From Dipetalonema caudispina (lineage: Eukaryota > Nematoda > Chromadorea > Rhabditida > Onchocercidae), in contig JABVXV010000215.1 in NCBI GenBank assembly GCA_013365325.1, positions 46,384-110,383 on the forward strand: DNA of 64,000 nucleotides, given 5' to 3'. The notes below the pieces were generated by a model. It was not told the origin of the DNA. It saw nothing but the letters and a program-made list of their open reading frames with translations, and searched no databases. The position numbers were made by a program, and so were the translations under genes. This document shows positions 32,901-45,193 of the stretch, piece after piece (the stretch's first letter is position 1; the number at the start of each line of letters is the position of its first letter).

Positions 32901-33971
32901 CTTGAACTTCACAGGTAATGCTGCATCTTCATCATCCATTTCCCTAGCAACCAATAAATTATTTGCTTTGCCTCCGGTATTTTCTGATTTTACGGTTTCC
33001 AAATCTGTGGGTTTAACCGGTTTATGCTCTTCCTGCAAATATTACTACTTTATGATCAGTAAATAAAATCATTAGGAAGCAGATATTTTAAGCCAATCTA
33101 GCTGAACTTTTCCCACAATAAAACGGGAAGAGGAAGATTTTTTTTACAACCAGATTTGATCTGAAAATGATGGAAAAATGCCAAAAGGTAAAGATGCATA
33201 GTATAGAAAGAACAAAAAGAAAAATTGCCTCTGTGGGTGAAGAATCATTTTTTATCACTTCCTCCTTTACCAGTTCTTCCGTTGTTTCTATCACTTCTTC
33301 CTTGTCATCTACTTCGTCATCCCAAGCTGTAAAAAAACATCCAACAGTAACCAATTAAAGAATAATATGTTTCTTGTCTAATTGTTTGTTGAAGCAGTGG
33401 CTTAAGCTTATTTCTGAACGGACGTTGTGACAATTGATGTTCCTTTTTAATCATATCAGCTGATTCTAGCAGACTAATGTTCTAAACACTTCAGCCATCA
33501 CATAACAATAGCGGAAGGAATGGAGGGGAGAAAGAGTAAAGTATACAGAAGACTCCTTCACGATATGATGCTAAGTGTCCAGTTTAGCAAATTTTTAAAT
33601 CGGTCAAGCTAACCATCAACAAGGGTTTGTTGTTGCTGCTGTTGTAAAGGTGACGAGCGCTCTGTGGATGGTGCACTTGGTTGCATCTCTACCAAAGGAG
33701 TGGCAGTTGTAGCAACCGGTTGATGGTACATTGGAGTAGTAATCGATGATGGTGACATATGCTGCGCTACATTAGCTAATCCCATTTGACCGTACTGTTG
33801 GTACAACGGATGAGATTCCTGAATGACAGACGGTGGTGGATGTTGGTATATTGGCGGAGGTTGTGCCGTAAAAACATATGGTTGTCCAGGAATGAATGGA
33901 CGAGCAGATGGATTTGGTATGAATGTTTGAGCATTTGGATTTAGGCCTCGACGAGAACGTTCATCGGTCAT
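29911..33971 (-). CDS. erfa-3: Eukaryotic peptide chain release factor eRF3 (GSPT1 type GTPase)
   Basis: eRF3 binds eRF1 and hydrolyses GTP to finish translation at stop codons. Minus-strand exons: 33971-33614, 33326-33229, 33032-32882, 32782-32623, 32307-32127, 31872-31718, 31545-31399, 31172-31076, 30939-30859, 30732-30559, 30391-30302 and 30117-29911, giving about 632 residues. The N-terminus has two overlapping PAM2-like motifs ([21 protein letters not shown]) for binding poly(A)-binding protein, then a Gln/Pro-rich tail with Q6 and an acidic linker. The GTPase core shows [17 protein letters not shown] and NKMDDP; the EF-Tu-like beta-barrels follow. Two introns are odd: the one between 33229 and 33032 needs a GC donor, and the exon starting at 32307 has CG where AG is expected. 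An upstream acceptor (TTTCCAG at about 34032) suggests trans-splicing into the leader. Confidence 0.95.
33632..33652 (-). repeat. Short Gln codon repeat in eRF3
   Basis: The first coding exon has a CAG/CAA-type run that encodes six consecutive Gln residues after LQ-containing sequence, in the disordered N-terminal region. Confidence 0.7.
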
Positions 33972-34032
33972 TATTTTGGTTTATTTTCACCTTTCACCTA
34001 GGATAATTTCAACAGTTCACAACAAAGAAACC

Positions 34033-37000
34033 TGGAAAGCAAAGAATACATGAAAACACAAAATAAAAGAAAAACATAAGTGTATGAATCGTAGAATTTG
34101 CGAATATTACTAATATAAGAAATATCACATCTATGCATACATTTAAATTCAATTAGTTTATAAAAAAGATCAACAAAGTAGTAATACTTTATTGTATACG
34201 AAATTATTTCATAATAAATACATTCAAATATGATTTCTCTCTGTCACATTTTGATTGAATTTAAACGTTTAAAAATTTAAGTAAAACATAAATGGAATAT
34301 ATGATACCGATCGAGAAAAGTACTAACCCAAAAATATCATTACATCAATATCATTTCCAACTTAAAACCCATAAGTTTCATAGAAGTGATAAAAGTTAAA
34401 TAACATTATGTCACAATACAATGCTCATAATGCAAATATTAAAACCAAGCAAAAAAAAATACTTCCCTAAAAGAATTCAATTTCAATTTTACGCCAAAAA
34501 AAGAAGTGAGAAATTTTTGATATTCATATTTTGTTATATTTAACCCAAAAAAAAAAGAAAGAAAGAAAAAAAAGAGACTATGAAAAGATTAAAATAGTAA
34601 TAGTAGTATGTAAAATAGAATTAAGTTAAAATCGATCGTTTGGGAAGTTTTGATTAATAATTTTTTTTTTTCCACATATTATTTTCTATCAAATATGCAA
34701 AATTATTCTTTCAGTTTATCCTTTCATTTATTCACAATAATAGTTGTTTATCTGATTTTAAATAAACATTTAGTGCTTTCTTGACTTATCGTATGCTTCT
34801 TCATACAGTATCTTTGAGGTTACAAAAAGATTCGTAACATATTATGTTAAATTTTCCACAAGAATATTTTTCAAATTTATCTCTACTACAGTAATGAATG
34901 AATTAAACTTTAGTATCTGAGAAGAAATGCTTTCATTAATTACATTCAATAATGGAGTTATTATCTTCCACTATAATAATTAATTTCATAAACTGATCTT
35001 CAAAACTATCGGAAAAAAAAAATATCCGACGTAGTATTTTCATTCAAAAGGAACTGTTAATACCAAAGAACTGAATGTTATCCGTAAGCTATTATTATGA
35101 GTTAATATGTATCTATCGAAAAAGTACGTCAATAATATCACGTTATCCGTGACCTATATGATATTTGAGCAATTCATGTTCCAATTTCTACTACTCATTC
35201 TTACTAATTTCTTCTTAAACTATAGTAAACTGTAACTTCTAGCATTTCCAATTTGTATCACTTATTGAAAATCATTTCAAATGATTTCTTGTATATATAC
35301 GATTATCATCGCCGAAAAGATGCCGTATAGTTTTTTTTTTTTTTTTTTTTTCATAACAAAATCGGAAATAAAATCAATTAATATCAACATTTTCAATTAG
35401 TTAATTTCCGAATACAGTCGATTACATTGTGTTTAACATAACACTGATAAATCTTCTGTTGCTGTCATCCGGTTTTAACCTGAATCATTAAATCGAATTG
35501 TAGAAACTTAAAATTGCATATTGATTTTTATCCAATCATGGATGTGTTTGAACTTTCAAAAATTTTATCCAACTGAAAATTACACAAAAGGATTCGTTTC
35601 AATAAATGCTTCCTTTCAATTCAGGAAATTTAATTACAAATCCAAACAAAGCTACACAAAATTCAATTCCGATTTAATGGCCTTGTATTCTGGCAATTTT
35701 AAAAAATCATATTTCCATCAATGATCAATTAATCTAAATTTTGAATCGGTACTGATTTAGATCTTCTACCCGAACTATCATTATTCCTATATACTATTAT
35801 CTTTAATAATTCAGAAACAAATAAAGCTCTGAAACTTCAAAACGTAGCAATAATTTTGCTTGACAATCGCTTTTATCAATGATCCGATTAACTTATAAGG
35901 AAAATTTTGAATATATTTACTAGTTCAATTCAACATTCTAATCTGATACAAGCTAGACAAAATAATTTTTTTGAACTCTGATCGGATTACTATACTGTCA
36001 CTTTTGAATCAATTAGAGATTAAACTTAAGAATAAACTTCTATCAGATGAACGTGTCACTAATGATGACTGCTTCAGAGTTCAAAAGAAGTTCATATGCG
36101 AGATTAAATTTTTCAAGTTTAAATAAATGTAAACAAAATTAAACAGCAAAATTAATGCTAATTTCATTCTATGATAGTTAAAAAAATCATTCATAATAGC
36201 TAAAAGCCAATGATAATTCTAAATTCAAGCAGTTCTTCAATCATGAAGATTCTGATTCTTTCCTTCTCAACCAGACATTTGTTATCAAACTAAAAAGGAA
36301 AGTAAAGATAAAAAAAAAAAAAGGATTGCCATAAATTGAGAAAAGTTGTAATTATGATTGAAAATTTCAATCAACATTAATGAAAGATTTTCAAATTTTT
36401 CAAATTTTACTCCTCCATAATTTCTGATCATTGAATCAAACTTGAATGATATCTTTTCTAAATGATAGTTTTGATCATTTCAATCCATCATTAATTGCTA
36501 TATGCTTGAGAAATATTCAAAATTCATTGATACCTTTTGATAGAAGTGAATATTGTGAATGTGAGAATTGGGTACAAACAAAATTTCATCTTTGTAGTAT
36601 CATTCGATGGAAGAAGCATTTAGTTATTTTGTTTACTTCTTGTTTGTGATATATACAAATTATCATTAAATTATCAATTAACACTGCTACTCTTCTAAAT
36701 ATTTCAAAGATTGAAAAGCTTAAAAGATATTAAAGAGAACATAGAGCTAATAGCTTAATTCATTTCTAAATCACTCCACCATTTTCTAAATGAGAAATTT
36801 CTATCACTGAGAAATTTGATAAATAATTAAAATCTCTGTGCTATTTTTTACTTACTTGCGTATACTATAAAATAAAATTTCTTTACAGCCCTTCCGATCA
36901 TAAATATGGATATCGAAACTGTTATCATATCGTGACACGACACTTTAACGTAGCAAGTCAGTCGTGAACCGTATCATTCGTATGGCGGATATTTTTATGG

Positions 37001-37133
37001 ATGGTGATGATTTGTATCACGAACTTTTACGCATTTACGTGTGACAATTTACGTGTAGGGATTGTTTATTAGATCAATTAACTGATATAGATCACTTTTC
37101 GAGTACTTTCATGAATGTGTTGAATATATTATA
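34033..37133. other. Non-coding stretch between the divergent eRF3 and YLPM1-like genes
   Basis: About 3.1 kb of AT-rich sequence lies between two divergently transcribed genes. No exon is recognised. A less AT-rich patch at about 36890-37060 just before the plus-strand gene looks like its transcript start or outron; it includes a 20-codon ORF (36982-37044) without known similarity. T-runs occur at 34660-34672 and 35331-35351. Confidence 0.65.
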
Positions 37134-37134
37134 G

Positions 37135-39255
37135 AAAAATATGGTGCAGTTAACTCCAGAGGAAGAATTAGAAAAACAATATCGGGATTATAAAGCACAA
37201 TTTGAGCAATGGAAAGAAAAGAATAAGTTTGTTTTCTTTGTATTTGTTATTTGGTTATTAAATATTTACTCTTTCAAACTGTATTTTTTTTTTTTTTTTT
37301 TATTTTTATATTTAACTTTTACTTAGTAATAAAGTTTTTTATTTGTTGAGTATTATATGTTCGTTATTCATCTGTCTTATATCTGAAATTAATTAGTTTA
37401 TTTATTTACCTGTAGGATGCATTAGGGAAAGGTAAAAATGGATAACTGCGAGGTATACATATATCTGCAGATCAATAGTTCATTTTGTTGTATATTGACC
37501 ATCATGATTAGTTGTTATATTTAAACATTTACTTTCTAGGAATTCTGTTGGTACAGAAGCTTACGACGCATATGTGAAGCAGTTTGAGGCTTGGGAACGT
37601 GACGTTGATCAGCGACGTGAAATGATACGTGCTAAGGCAGAAATCGATGCCCAAGAGGCACAGGTATCTGATCGGAATTTTCATGGAATTAATATATTCA
37701 GTAGTTTGGGGCAAAATTTTCATTAACATTGTTAAATACTTACATTCTTCTGCAAATATAAACTTCGTTACAGAGTAGTTAGAATAATGCTTAAATAATG
37801 TCAAGTGGATATTCTATTCGTTAAAATCTTTAGGCTGCCGCACAGGCTAAAGCAAAAGCAGCAGCTGAAGCAAAATTGAAGAAAGAGCAAGAAGCTGAGG
37901 AAGAACGGAAAAAGCAGCAACTAGAAGGTAACTTCCACCTCCATATCAAATAGACAAATTTGATGGCGATTTTACTTATAAAAGTTATTGTGAATCTTAA
38001 CTTTACTTACAGATATAAAACAGATTCCATTACTATTAATTTCTATATATTTCAGTATTGTTAATGCATAGATAGGTGATGTATATTTAGGAAATCGTTC
38101 AGATAAAACAATTCAGTTTTGTATATCTAATTTAAATCATTGATTTCTTTAATATTATTGATTTCTGAATCTGTTTCTTTTTTCTTGAATAGCTGAAACA
38201 GCTGCACAAGCAGTAGCTTATGCACAACATCAACAATCATATCTTGCACATCATCAGTCTGCGATGCAGCTCGAGCAGCAAATGCATCAGGCAGCTGTAG
38301 CAGGTTCACAAGAAGCCGTATCGGTACATACAACAGAATCGAAAAGTGTTGATGGTAACATTAACTCCTTTATATTCCAATTTAATTTTTTGTATAAATT
38401 ATTGTTTGTTCGTTTCAACTTATTACTTGCTTGGAACTTAGTATTTGCCGTTCATGTTCCGATTTTCGGTGATGGATGTTCAGTAAATGCTTTTAGATAT
38501 GTAAAGGAAGCAAAAACTTGCCATAGCTGTACAGATTAGAGGAAAACCGAGAATTGCCAAAATATTTGCGTTATGTTTTTCCCAATAAGTTTCGGTTGAA
38601 TTTTAGTTGGAAAGCGCTTCAATCAAAATAGGTCGAAAAACGAAATGTGTATTTTTTATCATGTTAAAATTGCAGAAGCCTTAGATCCAACACACGTCGC
38701 TGAGATGATGAAACATATGGCACAAGTCGCCCAAATGGTTATGGGTGACCAACGAGATAGTAATTATTGAATTTTTTCGCTATGCTTTTTTTCAATCCTT
38801 TATGATTTTCGTAATATGTTTATGTTTTGCTTTATTATTTGAATTTCAGAATACTTGAGTTAATTTAATGAACTGAATGCTTTTCAAAAAGTCCAAGTTA
38901 AACATGAGCATCATGCGATATACATTCCATAGTTGTTATACTGTTTCCAATCATTTTAGGTGCATATCAGCAAGCAGCTCAACAAGCAACCGTAGTAGCG
39001 CAACAAGTAGTGCCACCTCCACAGTTATGGGGTAGTGATCGAATAACCTATGATACAAACGATCCGATGTACAAAAGATGGGGTCTTCGAGCAGCTCCAC
39101 CCTACAACAAGCCAACTTACAAACCGCCGTCCTCGGATTATCAAGTAACACCGTGTTGGTTATATGTAGAGCAGATGAAAGAAGAAAAACTTATGCTTGC
39201 GCCGCAAGTCAATATGCCACCTCCACCATTTATACCTAACTTTGTTTCATCGTAG
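37135..39255 (+). CDS. Gln/Ala-rich coiled-coil protein with YLPM1-like tryptophan repeat
   Basis: An acceptor (TATTATAG, ending 37134) lies six bases before the ATG at 37141. Exons 37141-37226, 37540-37663, 37834-37927, 38193-38354, 38676-38759 and 38960-39255 give 281 residues. Residues 10-60 carry two aromatic repeats ([12 protein letters not shown] and [12 protein letters not shown]) whose spacing resembles the segment of human YLPM1/ZAP3 that reads QEWEREFQLWEEQ and EKQWKTWQGH. A long Ala/Lys/Glu/Gln-rich charged helix follows (about 65-115), then a Gln/His-rich part, a Met-rich helix, and a Pro- and Tyr-rich end finishing [12 protein letters not shown]. No kinase-like domain of full-length YLPM1 is present. 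A nuclear, RNA- or chromatin-associated role is inference. The gene model is firm; the family call is tentative. Confidence 0.72.
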
Positions 39256-40100
39256 ACTTAAATCATTGTACAAATTTTGGTCAAGTATGTATATCATAAA
39301 AGTCTTTTATGACTTAGTACGAATAGCTAACATAATCTGCGATATGCTTTTCGAAAATGTAAAAGTGATTGTTTCTGTCACTTTTTTATTCTTTTTTTTA
39401 ATTGTTTTTTATTTTCGCTATATTGCTGATAATCGGCTCATCCACTAATCAGTTGCGTTACTCCGAAAAAGCGTACGATATCAGTTTTCGAACCATATAT
39501 TTCAATCCATTCACTTATTAAGCTTTCGGTTTCATCAGATCATAGTTAAATAAACGTTCTTCGTTTGTAGAGGTTGATAGGAAGCCATTTTTTATACTTT
39601 TTATACGGACGTTGAACTCTCTGTTGTTACAGTACCATCCAGGATTTGTTAAGCATGTTCAATGAATTGTTGGCCTGTTGTTCTTCATAATGATGATAAT
39701 GAATTTGGTCGTAATTTGACTAATTTCACAGTGATCAAGTCAATACATCATAAAATCTGCACGGATATTATAATTCTGTCAAATTAGAAAAATATTCTCT
39801 TCGAAGTTGGATGGGATATATGTGCTAGGGTTTCTCGATATGATGATATCTGAGTGCTGCTTCGTATGAATAATAACAAATTAAGTCTATTACATCCTTT
39901 TGCTAGTTAATCTTTATATTATATTAACAGAGTAAAGTGGTATTCTTTTTTTTTTTTGAAATTCATTAAGGGATTATCCGCAAAGTTTCATTGCTGGAAT
40001 TGAACTTCATTTTTTTTTTTACAATTAGAACATTTCTTCTTATTTCCATCCTTATATGTTGCATTTTTTGATTTATATTTTTAAAAAGATTGCACTGCAG
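39256..40100 (+). other. Intercistronic region, YLPM1-like to MGME1
   Basis: It holds the 3' untranslated region of the upstream gene, with an AATAAA at 39549-39554, and ends in the CACTGCAG acceptor of the next gene. No exon is visible. The same strand and 0.85 kb spacing fit a possible operon. Confidence 0.6.
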
Positions 40101-40101
40101 T

Positions 40102-43100
40102 ATGGTAGCCAAAGTTGGTGTAAAAACAGTTCACTATGGTACGGTAATCATGCCATCTGTTGTTAAAGATGTCCTTGGAGCTTTACCGAAGAGAGAATTT
40201 CTTATTTCTCCTCCATCATTATTAGATACGCAGCAAAAATTATCATACCTTGTTAGTTTTCTTTTTTCATGTGAAAAGTTTCGACTGTAACATTAAAACT
40301 AATTGATTTGTACGTTTTTATCCTTCTTATAGATGACTTAATATGCTTCATTTCAAATTTCACCAAGTTATGAGTTTTTTTTTATTGTGGATAACAATAA
40401 GTATTCAGCTGTAAGATCAGTAAGTCAGGAGTCCAACTTCCCAAATATTCTTCAAATGAAGAGTTTGAAATTATCAGCTTAGCTTTTGGTCAGAAAAGAG
40501 TTTATATTTTGTCATGGTTTCAAATAAATTTTCTATTTTTCAGAAAACCAATCAATTTCCAGAAAATATAGCAGATGTGAAAAATGGTCGTTATCCATCG
40601 GTTTCAACTGTTCTAGGATGTACAACTTCACAGCGTTTGCTCTATCAATGGCAATTGAAAATGATCAAGCAGTTGGGTGGTTTAGGTGCCTTCAAAAAAT
40701 ATATGCGAGGTTAATCTTTTTGCCATTCGGGAGATGATATCTTCCAACCTTTGATTGGGAACGTAGTGAAATCAGCATGAAATATGATTCATTTTGAAAG
40801 AATATTAGTATGAGTAAACATCTTATCTCGGTATGAATTTTTCGAGAAAAAAATTTAAACCCATTAAAACTAACTTAGTTTAAAAATAAGTATGTCAGTT
40901 GATTATCGATTTTTCAAGCAACCACTACTGCTCCTAAAGGATTGTATATTTTGCTAACATTAGAAATTATTCAATTATTTAATATTTAAAAAATAGGAAG
41001 TTCCCGTCATAGTCATTTCAAACAGTATGTACTTCGCGAACAGTGACTTGGATTTTAGGGTGATTAATTAAGTTAGCCGAATATTTGTTAATCGGATCTC
41101 CAGAGAAATGCTGCATTTTGTTCTTATCATTTCTTATTTTCATGTAGCTGTTTTCAGTTCGCATGCAATCAGGGACGCAGTACCACAGCTGCATACAAAG
41201 AATTTTGGGAGAGCTTCAAAAGCGAGGAAGTTTTCCCGATGATGTTGCTGAGCAAATAACTTCCGAAGTAGAGTTTTTACAATTGGTGATTTCATGGCGC
41301 TAATGTTAATTTTTTTTTTCTTTCTTTTACATGATAGAAATTTTCAGGTCGACAGCTCTGTTGCAAGCTATTTAAGTAGTGTACTCCCTGTTTTGCGTAT
41401 GATTGGTAATAAAAACATGGAACTGGAAAGACCTACAAGCCATCATGGTCTTTGCTATAGCGGACGGTTCGATGCTGCTGTCACCTACAAGTTTGTTACA
41501 ATCTAACTCTTGATTAAGCAGACCTTTCATTTATATATTACCGTTGCCCACCAGTGATGAACAACCACACTCAAAATACGGTATCACGTGAATGTTCAGA
41601 CTGTTTGTTGATTAAATTTGGAGATTTTGTAGAATAAAGAAATGTAAACATAATTCTCAGTTTCATTGACAAAAATGCTTTGTAAGTTTATCAGTTGGTT
41701 TGATACAAGGGTTTATGCAAATGTTCAGCAACATTTTTTTTAGCTAAGAAAGCTTTGTTAAGTGGTATTTAGATATTTAGATGCCATTATGTTTAGAGAT
41801 GCTCTGTTCTTGATGGATTGGAAAACGGCTTCATCAGGTTCATCGAAAGATACCTGCAAGGAAATTGAAAAGATGTATAACGATCCAGTACAAGTAGCCG
41901 CTTATGTTGGCGCTGTCAATTCAGATCCAAATTTCAGGATGTTGCCAGAAGTTAATATTACTTTTTATTTTTATGGAGAAGAGGACTTGTTCGAAGTAGA
42001 TGGAAATTTTACTCTGATTTATCGAGAATCTTTTAGTGATGATGGCTTCATCTTCTTCTTCACTAATCAATCCTTAGCATCAGAAAAACGAAATTTTCTA
42101 TTTCCTTGTCGTGTATAATATGCCGCAACTTAAAAAGTTAAATGAAGCTTAGTATTTCAAAAAATAAGTTTCAAAAGTAATAAATCTAGCATAATTAAGT
42201 GTAAATAAAAAATTAAAATTCTACACTCATCCTGACTAAACAAAAATTGGAAAAGAAAGTTGTTAATGTTTTGCTAAAAGGTAGTTGAGTAATTAATTAG
42301 ACGAAGGCATTGTGTTCCAAGTGCCTGTGTTTGGAAAATTGGAAATATTTTAAATTTTTTTTCCTTTTTTCCCTTTTCAGCTTTTTCTTTTCTTTTTCCT
42401 GACTTTTTTTTAAAGCAAATTACTCTCATTAGAGTTTACGAAGGTATTCATTTCAGTGATCTGTATACGTAGACATTGTGGAATTTTAGCACTACTCAGT
42501 TATTGAAATAGTTGGTAGTTTACTATTCACTGTTAAAGGATTACGAGATTTGTTAAATAGCATTATATTTTATGAAAAAAGCCGGTGCAAAATTTTGGTT
42601 GTTAGCAGAGATTTCGGCATTGAAAAAATTCAACTTTTCTTATGAAGCTTAGAGTAAATTTCGGAATTCTGCAATTGTTTTATCGTGATTTAGAGCGCAA
42701 CATATCCAAAATTGGTTTTTTTTTTAAATTTTATCTTCATTTTTAGATTCGGTACGGTGCAATTGTTGTAGCAAAGGAAAATGGTTCAGTAGCAGATGTT
42801 GTAGAAATGAATTCATCCCATCTAGAAGTATGTTTATTATGCCTTTTTATGCATTACAAATAAATCGCTAGTAGCATTGCAAGTTTTTTAATTACAATTG
42901 TTGTACCTTTTTGTCATTGTTAATTAAGTTCCAATAATAGTGATGGTAGTATTATTAGGATACTTAGAAATTTACATGGTACACTCTGAGGATGTTATAT
43001 TTCGTTGTAGGATTTATTTCAGTTATTGATAGTAATTTGATTGAATGTTTTAATCGTAATACTGTAGTTTCATTCTACACTGCTTAAAAATCTTTTTCTT

Positions 43101-43472
43101 AACCAAACCGGCGGTTATGAGAGTAGGAAAGGTTGTCACTGCTATTAAAAGTGTATCCATCCAAATCAACTGGACATTTCATAGCAATAAAATATTGGCT
43201 CGTATACAATGGTAATATTAAATAACAATCAGTTTTGTAGACAAAGAGTTGTAAATGTTGCACTACGTAAAGAACTTTACAATTTCAGGTGGAGATCAAT
43301 TAGAGATTTTAAACTGCTTAGTTTGAAGTAATATTAAAGTGGAAATGTTATATTTCAGGTTTACTGGAATAAATGGTTAGATTGTGTTTGGCAATTCTGG
43401 ACCAAAATGGAAACACTTTCTACTGTAAATAATGTAATTTCATTTGTATGGAACAATGAAGAGAAATGTTGA
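40102..43472 (+). CDS. mgme1: Mitochondrial genome maintenance exonuclease 1 (MGME1 type)
   Basis: MGME1 is a PD-(D/E)XK single-strand DNA exonuclease that trims flaps and ends during mtDNA replication. Exons 40102-40251, 40544-40709, 41158-41285, 41348-41490, 41797-41950, 42747-42827 and 43359-43472 give 311 residues. The segment RYPSVSTVLGCT matches human VIPSVTRVLQQT. GRFDAAVTYK then DALFLMDWKTA match GLLDCVAEYQ then KLCVIDWKTS; here Asp190, Asp203 and Lys205 have the same 13-residue spacing as human Asp238, Asp251 and Lys253. DPVQVAAYVGAVNSD and YWNKWL also align. The ATG lies one base after a CTGCAG acceptor, so a trans-spliced start is likely; the N-terminus has several lysines but no clear targeting peptide. 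A poly(A) signal at 43499-43504 lies 27 bases past the stop. Confidence 0.9.
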
Positions 43473-45193
43473 TTAATCTTATCGTTTGTTATGAGCAGAA
43501 TAAATTTTTACTGTCAACAGATCGCAGAAAACATCGAGATATGATTAGAAATAACCAAGTAGCTATGAAAACTTGCTGAGAGACAGTATTTGAACTGGTT
43601 CAGGCAATACTAGGATTGCGATGAAATTTAGTAAGTTGTCCGGATATATGTACCGAATATGTTCGTTGTGATCAATTTGGTGTAAAAGAACTGTGGAACA
43701 AATAGAATAGGCAAAAAGAAAGGAAATGCTGATTTACACTCGGTTACTTGAAATCGACTTTTGAATGCTACGGATACTGTCAATCTACTTCTACATACAC
43801 AAACTTTGAAAATGGCAGTCGAAATTGCTTCGAAATCTCCATACTTCGTTTGTCTTTTGTCTGCTTTTTATTTCATCCCTCATCAATGCTACTAGTACAT
43901 TCAATTAATAAACAATAATTTAAATGAAAAAAAATTAATACAATTTAAATTGTAATCATAATCATAGAAGGGATATTCATCTTCTGCAGTTCAATTTCTC
44001 TTCTAATAATCTGAACAATTCGAATTGCCAATGTAACGAGGTTAAGTTTCCCTGAACAGATCTATTATCTTCTGGTTCCTTATTCTTAATTTATCGAAAT
44101 TATGGAATATATACACGATTAAATTAAACTACTCAAAACTAGATGCTAATATTCAAAATTTTCTATCTATCAAACTACTGCATCATCTTGTAAGTCAATT
44201 AATTTACAAAAATAAACATTTTTTTTTTTTTTTTTTGTATTTAAAAAAGAAAAAAATTTAACTATGACAGTATAACATATATGTACATTTCGAAACAATA
44301 GATATTACAACATATAAAAATGTAGATTTGAGATGTGTGATAGAAATGCAAATTTAAAATGTTTAATGAATCAAAAATTGAGTATACAATTACCACATGT
44401 TTCATATCATAGACTTAGCTCAAATTTCCGTGATCAATTTCCATTACAGTTTTGATTGAGTAGCAAATTACGTATTACGTTACGTCGCTAATTAGACTTA
44501 TTTGTCCTTCTGCCAACTGTATCATTACCGTCACAATATTAATATCTGCCAACTGTATCATTACTATCATTGTTTCGATGTTTTATATAATACGGTAAAC
44601 ATGCACTATGTTTGCCTATGCACTGCAATGGAATGCATGATAGGTAACATTTGCATATTTCGATTTTTTCTAATAAGTAATTATGATTGATTATAATTGA
44701 TCCAAATTTTTCTTGCTCTATTTCTTCTCTTTCAAATTGTTTGGTGAAATGAATGATGGAATTCAGTGTGTACAATATTTAATTTTGAAATATTTTGTTA
44801 AATTATTCATACCATTATATTATTGTTGTACTGTTACAGTATACCTCCAAGATATTTTTTTTACAGTATGATTTAAATGTATTACTGTTACTTTATCTTT
44901 AGATTAACAAATAATTAAGTACAACTTTATCTGTAGTCGTTCTTTTCTACTGCATTGAGGATGTAAAATCTGTTTCCAAATGATGATAACATTTCATATA
45001 ATCTGTAATATCATTTCACACCCTAAGTGATAAGTTTTTTTTTTTTTTCTTTTACATTAAATTTACCGTAATATGCATAAATTACAAGTAGATGACACAC
45101 ATTTACATAAATAACAGTACAAAAAACCCAATGGAATTAATCGGTTGCCATTTGTTATGCGAATTTTTAATCTTGTATGTTTTAATAATATTT
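43473..45193 (+). other. Intergenic, MGME1 to SH2 kinase
   Basis: It begins with a short MGME1 3' untranslated region and AATAAA. No other exon is recognised. The open frame at 45131-45193 could extend the kinase N-terminus (see the kinase entry). A T-run occurs at 44219-44236. Confidence 0.6.
43499..43504 (+). terminator. AATAAA polyadenylation signal of MGME1
   Basis: A perfect AATAAA hexamer 27 bases downstream of the TGA stop at 43470-43472 would give a very short 3' untranslated region. Confidence 0.6.

Noticed and set aside
36982..37044. 20-codon ORF upstream of the YLPM1-like gene
   Set aside because: It would lie in the outron if the gene is trans-spliced at 37134, and has no known similarity.
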